64,000 nt of DNA from Aporrectodea caliginosa (taxonomy: Eukaryota; Annelida; Clitellata; Crassiclitellata; Lumbricidae), in assembly GCA_020284085.1 (NCBI GenBank), contig JACEVL010000062.1, positions 2,855,610-2,919,609 of the forward strand. The letters run 5' to 3'. The position numbers and the translations under genes are program-made. Positions 25,701 through 35,260 of the stretch are shown in pieces. The notes beneath the pieces are model-generated. The model saw only the letters and a list, made by a program, of their open reading frames with translations, did no database searches and had not been told where the DNA came from. The number at the start of each line of letters is the position of its first letter. Positions within the stretch are counted from its first letter, which is position 1.

Positions 25701-28700
25701 AAAGTCAGTGTACTTTGATGCTAGGGCTGTGATGCCAGCTTTTAAGGCTTCTGAAAGACGTTGACTACTTGACCTGATTAAGTTTAAATAAAAAATTTGT
25801 TTATAAAATAAATTACCAGCTGACAAAGCTATCACAAAATTTTATCAAAAGCACAGCTCATGCAGAGGAAATGTCGTAGCGTACGAATCTAATCTCAGAT
25901 CATCTGGAAACTAAAGCCAGGGCATCAACTGATGATCACCTCTAAGCAAATCTCATTCCTTAATCATAATCCATTGCACAGAACATAGTTAAGATCAAGT
26001 AATACTGTAATAGTAATGGTAAATCTAAGGATTTCTTTATCATTCACAAATTCTAAGATGCTGAAACCAACTTATTCATGACTGTACTCAGTCAAAACAA
26101 ATTGAATAGGCAGGTGCAGTCAGGTTCAGTGCAAAGTCCAGGTCCAAAGTCCAAGTTCAAGTCCAAGTCCAAAGTCCAGGCCAAAGTCCAGGTTTAATGT
26201 CCAGGCACATGGACAGGAAGATGGCTACAGCAAATGGTGTTTGAAATTTGAGCAGCAATAATGACAATTAGAATAGGAGGAGTCAGGAGATGATTGTGTA
26301 AAAGTACTATTTTACAGTAGTCTTTTTTAAATGTCTCGTTTTGATTAAAAGACAAAAATTACAAGAGCAGCAATGCTGGTATCATGCATTGGGTCTTGGT
26401 TAGGACATTCTTTTGGTAATATGTATACCTCGGGCTGTACATGACAAATAACCAGTCACCGAGTGTTAATGCCCAGCTATTCACCAACACCCAACTATTC
26501 ACAGCATGCTCATTCTCCATGAATATACAAAGATTTATGACTAAATGTTCATGATTAATGCCCAGTCAAGCATTCACAATGAATGCCCAGTAATTCCTTA
26601 TAAATACTCAACTATTCATAATACACAATCACTCAACATAAATATCAAGCCATTCAATTGAAATACAGAATTATTTGCAATACTCAACCAGTCATAACAA
26701 ATATCCATAAATTATGAATATCCAGCAATTCAATACCCAGCCATTCAATATGAATCCCCAGTCATTCATATGGAATACTCAGCAATTGGTATTCCTCCTT
26801 TATGAAGAACACACTCCTTATGACAAATATCAATCATATTCATGATCACAAGTAGGCGAGAGAAATTGTTAATGCATTTATAACATCAATTGATACTCAC
26901 CTAGTATCCCGGGCAAAAATGACATTAGATGGCTGAGACACGTTAACACCAACAGCATTAATAATGGATTCCAAGGCGTCAGTCAATTTCTCATTACTAA
27001 TTTAGAACAAAATTCACAGTATGTTAGATATCAGTAATCAATCTTTCATGAAATGACCTAAACTTGCTATAGTTGTATAAGTAAATAATGCAAAGTAAAA
27101 ATATTCAATCCATAAGCCTCACAAAGATGTGAGGCTTATGGATTGAAAGATGCTCAGAAAGATGCTCAGTAAAAGCTCAAAGCTCTGCATACAATAAATG
27201 CTAACAAACAAAAAATGTCGAGTGCCTTTGTAGTTGAAAAACAATTGCACACCATCAGCTGGCTAGTAAAAGCCCTTTCACTGTTTACATTTGATGCCAC
27301 ATTCAGTCGTACAGGTAGTCTGCTACTGTGTCAAATTCGAGGACAGTAGCGTGCTGGTGAAATTTTGACAAGACATGCTTAGGCTGATGGTCAGAGTCAA
27401 TAAAGTTTGAGGGTTTATGGTTGAAAGTCTGCAAATCCTTTAAGATTTTTGTAAACCATGACATTGGATCTCAGAGGAAAAATCTAGGCCAGTCAGTGGT
27501 GGCCAACAGAGACAGTGACCAGGGTTGGGTTAATGCCGGCAACAACCTATTATTGCCGGGACGGTGGCAATAACCGGTTATTGCCGGTTATTGCCAGTTG
27601 TTGCCGGTTATAACCAGTTGTGGCCCATTTTTTCCAAAGTAGCGGCAAAACAAGTGAAAATCATATTTCACTGGACAGACCGCATAGTCATAATAAATGT
27701 TTCTTGTGAGAAATTAAAACTACTGTAGTAAATATATATTGCCCTATAGTATACATACACTTAAAGTCAACTATAGGAGATCAAGATAAAAAAATTCTGA
27801 CCTACAGTTCAACTACTTCAAAATAAACTGCCATTTGCACTGCAATAGTAATATTCAGGTCAACAGGGACATTGCCTTTTCAATATACTTACCTGGTAGT
27901 ATATAATTTATGTGCAGTGTATAGAAGCCAATGGTTTGGCAAAATTTCTAATTCATAATTACACCATTCGATATTGACTGTATGTATATAAAACTTGTAA
28001 ATGACTTTTATTAGGAAGAAATTATATGGTTATTTAAATAAGGTGATTTTAATTTGGAAAAACTTGATTGATTTAAAGCATGATATATTTAAATCAATCA
28101 ACTCTGTAAAGTAGCAAGCCATATGAAATAAAAAATGAAGCTAACTGTGAAGATTCCATATTTTATTACCACAATAATTAATAGTTTCTATTTATGCCAA
28201 GAGGTTGTTGCCATTTTTGCCAAGAGGTTGTTGCCATTGTTGCCAAGAGGTTGTTGCCGGGACGGTTATAGCCATGGCAATAACCGGTTATAACCGGTGG
28301 CTGGCAACAACTTGCCAACCCTGACAGTGACACATACAACCTTGTCAGCCAAATATATGGCCATTTATATTGCTGTTATATCTGTTTGGCTCTCTTAAAA
28401 TTAAGTCTTTCAACATTAATGTCAGATCTCATTGCAGCAGACAGTAATAATGGAAATCTTCTCATCTATACATAAGATAAAACAACATTCATTCATTCAT
28501 TCATTCATTCAGAGCATTTATATAGCGCCCCTTCAAGAAACTACTCAGGAGCGCTCCCAGCCCAGCCAGGACTAAAGAAAAAGACTTGAGAGACTTGTAG
28601 AACCCTGTCAGATGGCTTACAAGTAAAAACGGAGCTTAAGTGGTAGGTCATTCCAGATGGAAGGGCCAACAACCGAGAAAGCACGGCGCTGCCTAATAGC

Positions 28701-31700
28701 CAAGCGAGTCCGTGGAACAAGGAACTCACCCCTCGTCGCAGAGCGAAGCACCCGACGCGCTGGAACATCAGACACTGGGCGGCAAAGATCACGCAAGTAA
28801 GATGGAGCGCAGCCAAGAACACAACGAGAAACCAGAGCAGCAAAGCGATATGAGATCCGCTGAGACACAGGCAGCCAATGCAACACATCACGCATGTATG
28901 CAGAGACAGGAGAGTACTTAGGAAGCCGTCCAATAAGCCGAGCAGCCGAGCGTAGAACTCGATCTAGTCGCCCCAAAACACCAAGGGGAAGGCCAGCAAG
29001 TAGTGAGGAACAATGGTCAAATCGACTAGTAACAAAGGCATGAACAAGGACCACAACTGCATCATGAGAGAGAGAGCGAGAGACCACTCGAAGCTGACAG
29101 TATGGGGCATTGCAAAGGTATTACATATGGCCAAGCAAAACAAGAGACACACCATGGTAATCACAGAAGGAGTGAACCAGAAAATAACAAAACAACTTTA
29201 GATCTGACCTGACATTTGCGAGTTCAGTGGCGTGAGTTTCCCAAGCAGCTTCGAGCATTTCACCATCAGGATCAACCAGTTTCACTCCATTATCCTCCTC
29301 CGGATTATGAGATGCAGTGATCATAACACCAATTGTTGCTGAAAATTTGTTTTAACAATTTAACATCATTCACCTAAAGCCAAACCTAACTCCATAACTT
29401 TGAGGCACTTGTCATTATTGTAATTCATAGCCATTATTACTAATAATGTTATTATTATTATTGTCATTGTTATCATCACCATTATTACATATCATTATCA
29501 TCATTATTATTCGTTCATTCATTTGTCTCTATTACTTTTCCAACACATGAGCAACACATGCTACAAACACTATACAACTGAACATCATGCAACAGGCACA
29601 ACCTGAAAGAACAAAATGTCCCTCTTAATTAGGAATGCCACTAATACAGTAGTACAAAGTGAACACAAGCCTAAGTCTGGCAAAACATCAAAGAATATTC
29701 AAATTCAACTAGACTATATAAATTCCTTAGTAACCAAGAGGGAAGAACAAAAATTAACTAACTATTCAGTACACAATTGTAGTGAACATTTTAAAAAGTT
29801 GCATCTGCTTTATAAATAGTTGAAAGCTTGGCACTGAACGAATGTTCATAAACAGTACGTTTCACAACATTTGACAGAATAGTGCATTTAATTGCAAATA
29901 TCCAGGTGTTCGTATGAGTTAAGGTGCCATAGTAACTTCTTTGAGATCCAGTAAAATGGAATTGACAGTCTGCGCAATTCTTGAAATAGTAATTATTAAA
30001 GACTGCAGGCAATGGTTTATGCTCAAACTTGAACAAAATGATGGAAATTTGAAACTTATTCCTGGCATCATATATCAAAATGTTCAGTTTAGGGAAACAA
30101 CATTCAGCGTCCATAAGATGCAAATTCTGAGCAACAATCCTAACTGCAAGTTGTTAAAACAGATAAACTTTTCAAATGAGAAGGGTAATTTGAAGACCAT
30201 ACAAGAACATTATTGACGCAGAACCTAATGAATGTTCAACAGTATTCTAATTCTTCTGACAAATTTTACGAGATACATGAAATATGTGGTCCTTCAAAGT
30301 TAAGTGACTGTCAATAGACACTTAGAAATTTACATCAGCTCACTAGTACAATTAGCTGCTTGTCAATATAGATATTTGAATTTAGTTTAGGATTATAATG
30401 AGAACAGAATAGGATCAAGTTGGTTGTGTTTATATTAGGGGTGGGCAACGATTAAAAATTTTAATCGAAATTAATCTCATGATTCAAATTTTTAATAACG
30501 CGATTAATTTTTAATCGCACGTTACATTAGATAACAAGTACAACTACTCTACTGATTCTGAGTAGTTACGCTGAAAATGCGCTATATAAATGCTTGCAGT
30601 CAATCAACAAAAAGCAAACATGCTTTTATTACTTTTTACTTTAAAGTTTAAAGTGTAACCATAACATTTTTACTTTGTAATAGCGGTTTTTTCAAGAATT
30701 GTTTTAGCGCATTTATTAAAAATAATTTGGCACAGTGAAAATGGCATAATTAATTAACGCATTTATGACGTTAATAATGCGTTAAATGCCCAGTCCTAGC
30801 TTATTTATTTATTAAGGAAATTTAAATATTTACACTGCAGCAGACTAATCAGAAGCACTTATCAGTTAGCAAACATTGCTCAGATAACTAGAAGAGTCAC
30901 CAGTGGCAGGCTGGTGTACAACCTAACAGAGTCCCACCTGAAGTTCACAGATTATATTCAACTTCAGAGATAAACTGCTAGACTGACATCAGTCAGCCAC
31001 TAACAGAAGTACAGTGTAAATGGATTTAATCAAACAAATCAGTGATTTGTAAAGATAAGAAAAGTTTTGTGTCATCCGCTAGCAAATAAAACGGCATGAA
31101 GCAACACCCCTGGATGAATTTGGGAGGTCGTTTCTGTATAATAAAAACAATCAAGAACCTCAAACAGACCTCTGTGGAAAACTCCACAGCAAACTGATTT
31201 AATTTCAAAAAGCATTCCATTACATTGGACCTGTTGCCATCTGTTAGCATGAGAGCCTCTGAACCAAGAGACATGTCATTTGTCTGTACAGCAACCTTGT
31301 CTTGAGTCTGCACTTATGGCACCATATATAATACAAACAGTCCAAGTGAGAATTAAACTTAAATTAAAGAGATCAGGGAGTCAGACAGTCAGGCAATCTG
31401 GTAAGAAATTTGAAAAAGATGAGTTTTGAGTTTACACTTGATTGACTTGAATGACACAAACAAATGGCAGAGCAAATTGGGCCACAATCAGAGGCTTTGG
31501 ATCACACACTGAGAAAGTCTGATAGCCCAAAACTGTTTTTCCATGCAGTCTAACAAGAGTCTTGTGATCGATTACAAGTTACAACATTTTATTGCTCTGA
31601 GGGTTGAGCAATGGACAAAGATAGGTTCTATTAAATGTACCAATACCTTGTAAGCTGTGAGACAGATTTTAAACAGAAAACTCTGTTCAGTGTGAAGCCA

Positions 31701-33761
31701 GTGTTGCCAATGACATGTTAGCATATACGATGATAGTTTCAGGCTTTTTTACAGTGCTGTAACAGAACTCCAAAATTTGTAGCTTCAGCAAATTTGTCTT
31801 ACCAACAATAATGAAAAGTTAGTTACATTAGTTGTGACTGCAAAATACAAGACCTGTGGAGCCATGGCTTACTACATCATCACATACATAGACTAACCTT
31901 TCTTAACCTTTGACCTTAGAACTGCCAGCAGACCCATTCGATAGATCACATGATCTAACAGAGATGCCCTAAACAAAACAATCAATTTCTTTAAATCAAT
32001 TTAAATTTTGACTTTCATTGTAAAGGCACTAAAAAAACAGTTGAATTATAAGAATTGAAATAGTTTTACAGTTATTCTTAGCCATCATCAAGATCGTATA
32101 AATCCCTGGAAGACTTAAAAGGTTAAACAATTTATACTACAAAAACTAAAAAGCTAAAAGTAACTTCTCACAAGTGTTATCCTTGGTGTTAACAAATCTT
32201 TGATGGAAAGAGCTAACACCATAGCCCCTGGAACCAACACGGTCGCTGACAAGTCCTCAATCCAAAACCAGTCCTTAACTATTAACTGAGAACGTTAATT
32301 TCATTATTATGCCACAGCTGCATTAATTTTCAACCTATTACAACTTGGCATCTTGGCATCTACAGGCAGTGTCTGGCACTTGGCTTCCACATGACACACT
32401 ACAATCATTCCTCTAGCTGATATGTCTGTGGTATGAATGGATAATTTCCACTACTCAAAACTCTAGCCAAGAAAATTTTGCTTAGTCCTTCTTTTTTGTC
32501 CTTTTAAAATATGTTTTAAACATTGGGATGCCTAGTAAATTAAGAGTTGGTCAGGCACAGCCATTCAAATGTTGGACTATCACTTGGCAGGTATCGCTGG
32601 TGGATCAGCCTGTTCATAATGGATTGAAGCTTGTCCTTTCTTGTTAGCCAGCGTATCCCCACAATGCAAGGGCAGTGTATAACAGACGGGACACCAAGGT
32701 CGCGCACACCACGTTATAGAGCTGGGGCCAGAGAGACCATGGGCACTAAGCAAGCCCAGGGCATACATGGATTGCCTAGCTCGGCAACATATTCGAGCAA
32801 TGCGCACGTCAAAACTGAGGGTGTCAGACAGCATAACTCCCTGAACCTTCATGCTGTTAACTCTGGTTATGCTCGTAATGGCTGTTGGGTAGGTTCCCCC
32901 ACCCCCGCGGTTTCCATACCCAGTATTCAATAGCCGAATGTGAATATCAAACCAACTTACTTGACTGGGCAAGCTTATAGAATCAGGGGGTGACGGATAT
33001 AGTGCGTAAGTTTACTGGCGTCGTGAGTGTCAGTTAAGGTTGGGTTAGGCATCGTGAGTGTTGGTTAGCGTCAGGGTTAGGGTTAGTGTCGTCATTAGAA
33101 AACCTGGTACCGTCCGGCGTCCGCGCAGTAAGTAAGTAGTTTATTCACCATAAAATAAAGCAAAATGACAATACACAAATTTTACAAACCAAGTGGTGGG
33201 CTACCGGTGAAGTCACATAGGATTCATCTCGCCGGTCACCCTATTGGGCATGCACAGCATGCCCAAAAATACTGGAAAATTCTTCAGCCCTCGATACTAT
33301 AACTTTGCCCTCGATTGGGGTTCGATTAACTGTGTGGGTAATCGTAATATTAAATTTTTACAGCGCCAACAGTTGCTAATTCTCGGGAACCAGCTTACTC
33401 ACAGGCGCTCGCTAAGTCAAAGACGTATAATAAAGCCAGCGTTTAATAAAGAACACACTTACTTACTTACTTACTTATATTGACCCTGAACTGATGAACG
33501 GCTGAGGTGGCACAGAGGGCTTGACATTCCATGGACGACGGCCAGGCTCATCCACCTAGAAAAGACTTTCTTACTCCCTTACTTGTTAGGCTTTGCTCTC
33601 AGAAATTTTAATATATTGAGCCACAATTGAACTTCCACTAACCGACATCTGAATCCAGCTGTTCCATATTCGATCAATTTATCCGAAGACTTTTTATATT
33701 TCTCATGTCTGACTTTAGACGCCGCTTCTAGCAACGCAAGAGAAGAAGAGCGTCTTTCCAT
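13793..33761 (-). CDS. PGM3: Phosphoacetylglucosamine mutase (AGM1), 18 exons, 555 aa
   Basis: The enzyme interconverts N-acetylglucosamine-6-phosphate and -1-phosphate, the step before UDP-GlcNAc formation, in the cytosol. Exons, 5' to 3': 33643-33761, 31898-31968, 29209-29338, 26901-26996, 25700-25773, 24337-24464, 23923-24075, 23167-23209, 21935-22015, 20012-20055, 19098-19214, 18298-18399, 17462-17517, 16422-16485, 15314-15436, 14764-14885, 14391-14442, 13793-13885. All junctions are GT-AG, the phases join without a stop, and they total 1668 nt. The four family signatures are present in order: [34 protein letters not shown] and [15 protein letters not shown]. Length matches the family (vertebrate enzyme about 542 aa). 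The first Met precedes a YGTAGFR motif at the usual distance. Introns carry LINEs, hAT elements, a SINE and a 22-bp satellite. Confidence 0.96.
14391..14442 (-). other. PGM3: PGM3 exon 17: phosphate-binding loop
   Basis: Encodes [18 protein letters not shown], with the first Arg codon split across the junction with exon 16. RPSGTE is the phosphate-binding loop of domain 4. Confidence 0.95.
17028..17262 (+). mobile_element. LINE 3' fragment in PGM3 intron 13
   Basis: Reads [17 protein letters not shown], the C-terminal VGPxxWNxLP motif of the LINE family seen throughout the window, then a decayed stretch ending in gaggagctatataaataag. It lies antisense to PGM3. Confidence 0.75.
18298..18399 (-). 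other. PGM3: PGM3 exon 12: sugar-binding loop
   Basis: Encodes [20 protein letters not shown] and then ANGHGT, the sugar-recognition loop of the AGM1 branch. The 34-codon exon is very highly conserved and in phase 0 at both ends. Confidence 0.95.
18430..18490. repeat. (CAT)/(ACC) microsatellite in PGM3 intron 11
   Basis: Interrupted run of accacc, atcatcatc and similar trinucleotides immediately upstream of exon 12 on the minus strand. Confidence 0.8.
20236..20340. repeat. (GACCAC)-type microsatellite in PGM3 intron 9
   Basis: Degenerate repetition of gaccac/catgac/accacc words a short distance from the 22-bp satellite. Confidence 0.7.
20385..21815. repeat. Satellite array, 22-bp unit, about 65 copies, in PGM3 intron 9
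   Basis: Head-to-tail copies of taatcattaatcattgctac plus ac (22 bp). Variants are gctgc for gctac and aataatt for aatcatt. It occupies most of the 1879-bp intron between exons 9 and 10 and ends 119 bp from exon 9. Every unit contains TAAT/ATTA cores. Fewer variants occur in the first half, and ttgttaatcatt variants cluster near 21570-21760. Confidence 0.97.
21935..22015 (-). other. PGM3: PGM3 exon 9: metal-binding loop
   Basis: Encodes [17 protein letters not shown]. The three aspartates of the DGDxD loop that bind Mg2+ are kept. The middle x residue is Gly here, as in many phosphoglucomutases, where the vertebrate PGM3 loop as I recall it has Ala. Confidence 0.93.
22226..22285 (+). mobile_element. 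LINE 3' tail in PGM3 intron 8
   Basis: Short remnant with ttgctctgagaatctaaaga and cgctatataaatgg, matching the common 3' signature of the local LINE family. Confidence 0.6.
22593..23071. mobile_element. hAT-like element, 479 bp, in PGM3 intron 8
   Basis: The left end CAGAGGTGTCCAACC and the right end ttggacaaccctg (inverse CAGGGTTGTCCAA) form imperfect inverted repeats. The flanks ttcttatt (22585-22592) and ttcttatc (23072-23079) match at 7 of 8. The ends resemble widespread hAT non-autonomous families starting CAGNGGTGTCCAA. No transposase. Confidence 0.8.
24822..25000 (+). mobile_element. Diverged tRNA-derived SINE in PGM3 intron 5
   Basis: The start tatggtagccaactggttaa is tRNA-like, followed by a decayed B-box region and then gacattgagcaagtcctttact. 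The last segment is shared with the SINEs at 47705 and 60020. Older than those copies judging by mismatches. Confidence 0.65.
25270..25500 (+). mobile_element. LINE C-terminal fragment in PGM3 intron 5
   Basis: The translation includes [12 protein letters not shown], a decayed form of the FSVVGPxxWN motif of the local LINE family, preceded by remnants of the same frame. Confidence 0.55.
25629..25669. repeat. (TCTG)n microsatellite
   Basis: About ten tetranucleotide units with one interruption, just 3' of exon 5 on the minus strand. Confidence 0.9.
26110..26790. repeat. Degenerate tandem repeats in PGM3 intron 4
   Basis: Two blocks. At about 26110-26215 an (aagtccag)n-type minisatellite reads ccaaagtccagg and ccaagttcaa. 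At about 26460-26790 a loose repetition of aatgcccagtcattca-like words runs at roughly 20-30 bp spacing. Both are strongly mutated. Confidence 0.65.
27520..28323. mobile_element. hAT element, 804 bp, in PGM3 intron 3
   Basis: An exact 8-bp duplication acagtgac lies at 27512-27519 and 28324-28331. The ends begin CAGGGTTGG and end CCAACCCTG (perfect over 9 bp). Subterminal arms are rich in ggttattgcc/ggcaataacc words repeated in both orientations, while the centre is AT-rich with no transposase frame. Confidence 0.92.
28489..29100 (-). mobile_element. 5'-truncated LINE with intact RT C-terminal frame
   Basis: In PGM3 intron 3. A 156-codon uninterrupted minus-strand frame (28617-29087) encodes the C-terminal end of a LINE reverse transcriptase: [55 protein letters not shown] and [15 protein letters not shown] frameshift follows, then [10 protein letters not shown] and the 3' signature ggagcgctcctgagtagttt. 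The tail, read on the minus strand, is (gaatg)n at 28489-28511. The open frame suggests a young copy, and it serves as the reference for decayed copies elsewhere in the window. It lies in the same orientation as PGM3. Confidence 0.9.
29209..29338 (-). other. PGM3: PGM3 exon 3: active-site serine loop
   Basis: Encodes [20 protein letters not shown] and the following helix ending at AN-V. In the phosphohexomutase family the Ser of TASHNP carries the catalytic phosphate and binds Mg2+. All loop residues are intact. Confidence 0.95.
30436..30798. mobile_element. hAT MITE, 363 bp, with nested LINE tail
   Basis: In PGM3 intron 2. The ends are TAGGGGTGGGC and GCCCAGTCCTA (10 of 11 as an inverted pair), and the subterminal sequence repeats aattttaatcg in both orientations. 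Flanking 8-mers gtttatat and gcttattt agree at 6 of 8. A LINE 3' tail (ctgagtagttacgctg, then gcgctatataaatgc) sits at about 30553-30600 inside it, giving the order of insertion. Confidence 0.82.
31026..31160 (-). mobile_element. LINE RT catalytic-motif fragment in PGM3 intron 2
   Basis: The minus strand reads [20 protein letters not shown], containing the (F/Y)xDD catalytic box (LADDTKLF) of non-LTR reverse transcriptases. Only this short region is recognisable. Confidence 0.65.
32590..32940 (-). mobile_element. LINE RT fragment in PGM3 intron 1
   Basis: Translates as [20 protein letters not shown], then [20 protein letters not shown] and HGLSGPSSI. This is the thumb region of a jockey/CR1-type reverse transcriptase, a different family from the copies carrying the [10 protein letters not shown] motif. 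Confidence 0.75.
33125..33480. mobile_element. Retroelement remnants with (TTAC)n tails in opposite orientations
   Basis: At 33127-33180 a minus-oriented tail reads agtaagtaagtagtttattc followed by an aaaataaag stretch. At about 33436-33480 a plus-oriented tail ends in acacttacttacttacttac. The same tail type recurs near 34705 and 40460. The intervening sequence is not recognisable. Confidence 0.5.
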
Positions 33762-33903
33762 AATAACTCTAATAAGGATAAAGGGATCAGACTTTTCTCC
33801 TCCGTTCAGTCAGACGCCGAACCCTCAACATCAGGAGTGGGAGCGCCTCACATACACCAATGTGGCACGAAGTATAAATAGTACAGATGTTTGACGGTCC
33901 GCA

Positions 33904-34503
33904 TTACGTCATTCAACCGTTGAGCGTCATCTAGTAGTTAACTGTAGTTGAATCCAAAATATTGAATCCATTAATAGTTGGGTTTTTTAAATGAATATTA
34001 CAAATTGCATATATGAATAAAAAATGTACTTTGGGGGGCCATTTGTAGTATTTTTCATTAGCACCACTTGTATAGAATTATAGTCCATCATTTACGTTGA
34101 ATCACGATTTCCAAACTTCCCCTTGGTGCGAAGAAGGGTATGCGATCAGTCCTCTAGGATTTGAAGCAGAACATGGCACAACCATGGATTTCATATACGA
34201 GGGGAGGTTCCAAAATGGACATGATACACGAGGAGGGAGATTTTTAAAGCGATACGGGCGCGAATGGGAAGCCAGTGTAGTTTTTAAACATAATTTTTAT
34301 GGCGTGATGTGATCTATAAAAGGCTGCATACTTACTAAAGTTCTAAACATAGTGGTTAAACGAGCGGCAAAGCAGTCACCAGAAGAAATGGAACTAATAC
34401 TGAAAAATGATTGGCTACAAGATGCACGTGATCAACATCGGTGCTGTGATTGGATACTGATTGATGACGTCATCTTGTGAAACAAACGCTATTGATGACG
34501 TAA
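33904..34503. promoter_or_regulatory. CRE-like sites upstream of PGM3
   Basis: Three TGACGT-type words lie 143-742 bp upstream of the PGM3 ATG: TTACGTCA at 33904-33911, the full palindrome TGACGTCA at 34465-34472, and TGACGTAA at 34496-34503. They match the binding core of bZIP factors (CREB/ATF, and partly XBP1). No TATA box is evident in the PGM3 orientation. Function is inferred only from the motif. Confidence 0.4.
34095..34310 (-). mobile_element. LINE 3' fragment
   Basis: On the plus strand it contains ccaaacttccccttggtgcg, then acatggcacaaccatggatt and gaggttccaaaatg. It aligns step by step with the better preserved minus-strand copy at 46849-47215, so it is the same family and orientation. 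Confidence 0.65.
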
Positions 34504-34519
34504 AATCCTTGGTCATTGA

Positions 34520-35260
34520 AAAGCCGACTTCAAAGCCAAAATGTGAAGTGAAGACAGAAGGTATTTAATTTAAAATACTATTTAATATCAAATACTTTTG
34601 CTTTATACCTCTATGAAAGAACACTTTAAACAGAACTGAGAGAACACTTTAAAACACAGAACTGAACATAAACAAACAGCGTTTGCTGGTAGTCAAATAA
34701 AGAATATTCTTACTTACTTACTTATCAGCTTAATTGTGTATTTAAACTTAACGGTTTCATTGGTTTCGTTCTTATGATTATTTAAAGTTGAAGGGGCCAG
34801 GGGTTTTTCAGCAAATAAAAATATGAAAAAGAAATCCACATCGAAAGTCGACTTCAGTATGTCCAACACGAAAGCAAAGCCAACCAACTTCAAAGCCAAG
34901 ATATGAAGCAAAGATACGAGGTATTTAAATTCAGATTCTTTATAGAACACTTTAAAAGACAGGACTGAACTTTATCAAAGACAGAACTGAACATTAACTT
35001 GCATATTTAAACTGAACTTATGGTAATATGAAGTTGACAAGGGGTGGGGGTTTCAGCAAATAAAAATGAAAAGTCCAGATCGAAAGTCAACCGTAACATG
35101 GCCAACATGAAAGCAAAGTCGAATTCAAAGTCAAGATGTGAAGTGAAGACACAAGGTATTCTACATTAGATTCTTCTACTTTATAGTAACTATATGAAAG
35201 AACACTTTAAAACACAGAACTGAACATTAGCTCGTATATTTAAACTTAACTTTTGTGTGA
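34520..35260. repeat. Three diverged tandem copies upstream of PGM3
   Basis: The order ttcaaagcc-aagatgtgaa, gaaggtattta, gaacactttaaa, cacagaactgaacat recurs starting near 34525, 34887 and 35113, each time preceded (in copies 2 and 3) by gaaagtcgac...aacatgaaagcaaag. Spacing is about 360 and 230 bp, so indels have accumulated. Biological role unknown. Confidence 0.7.
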
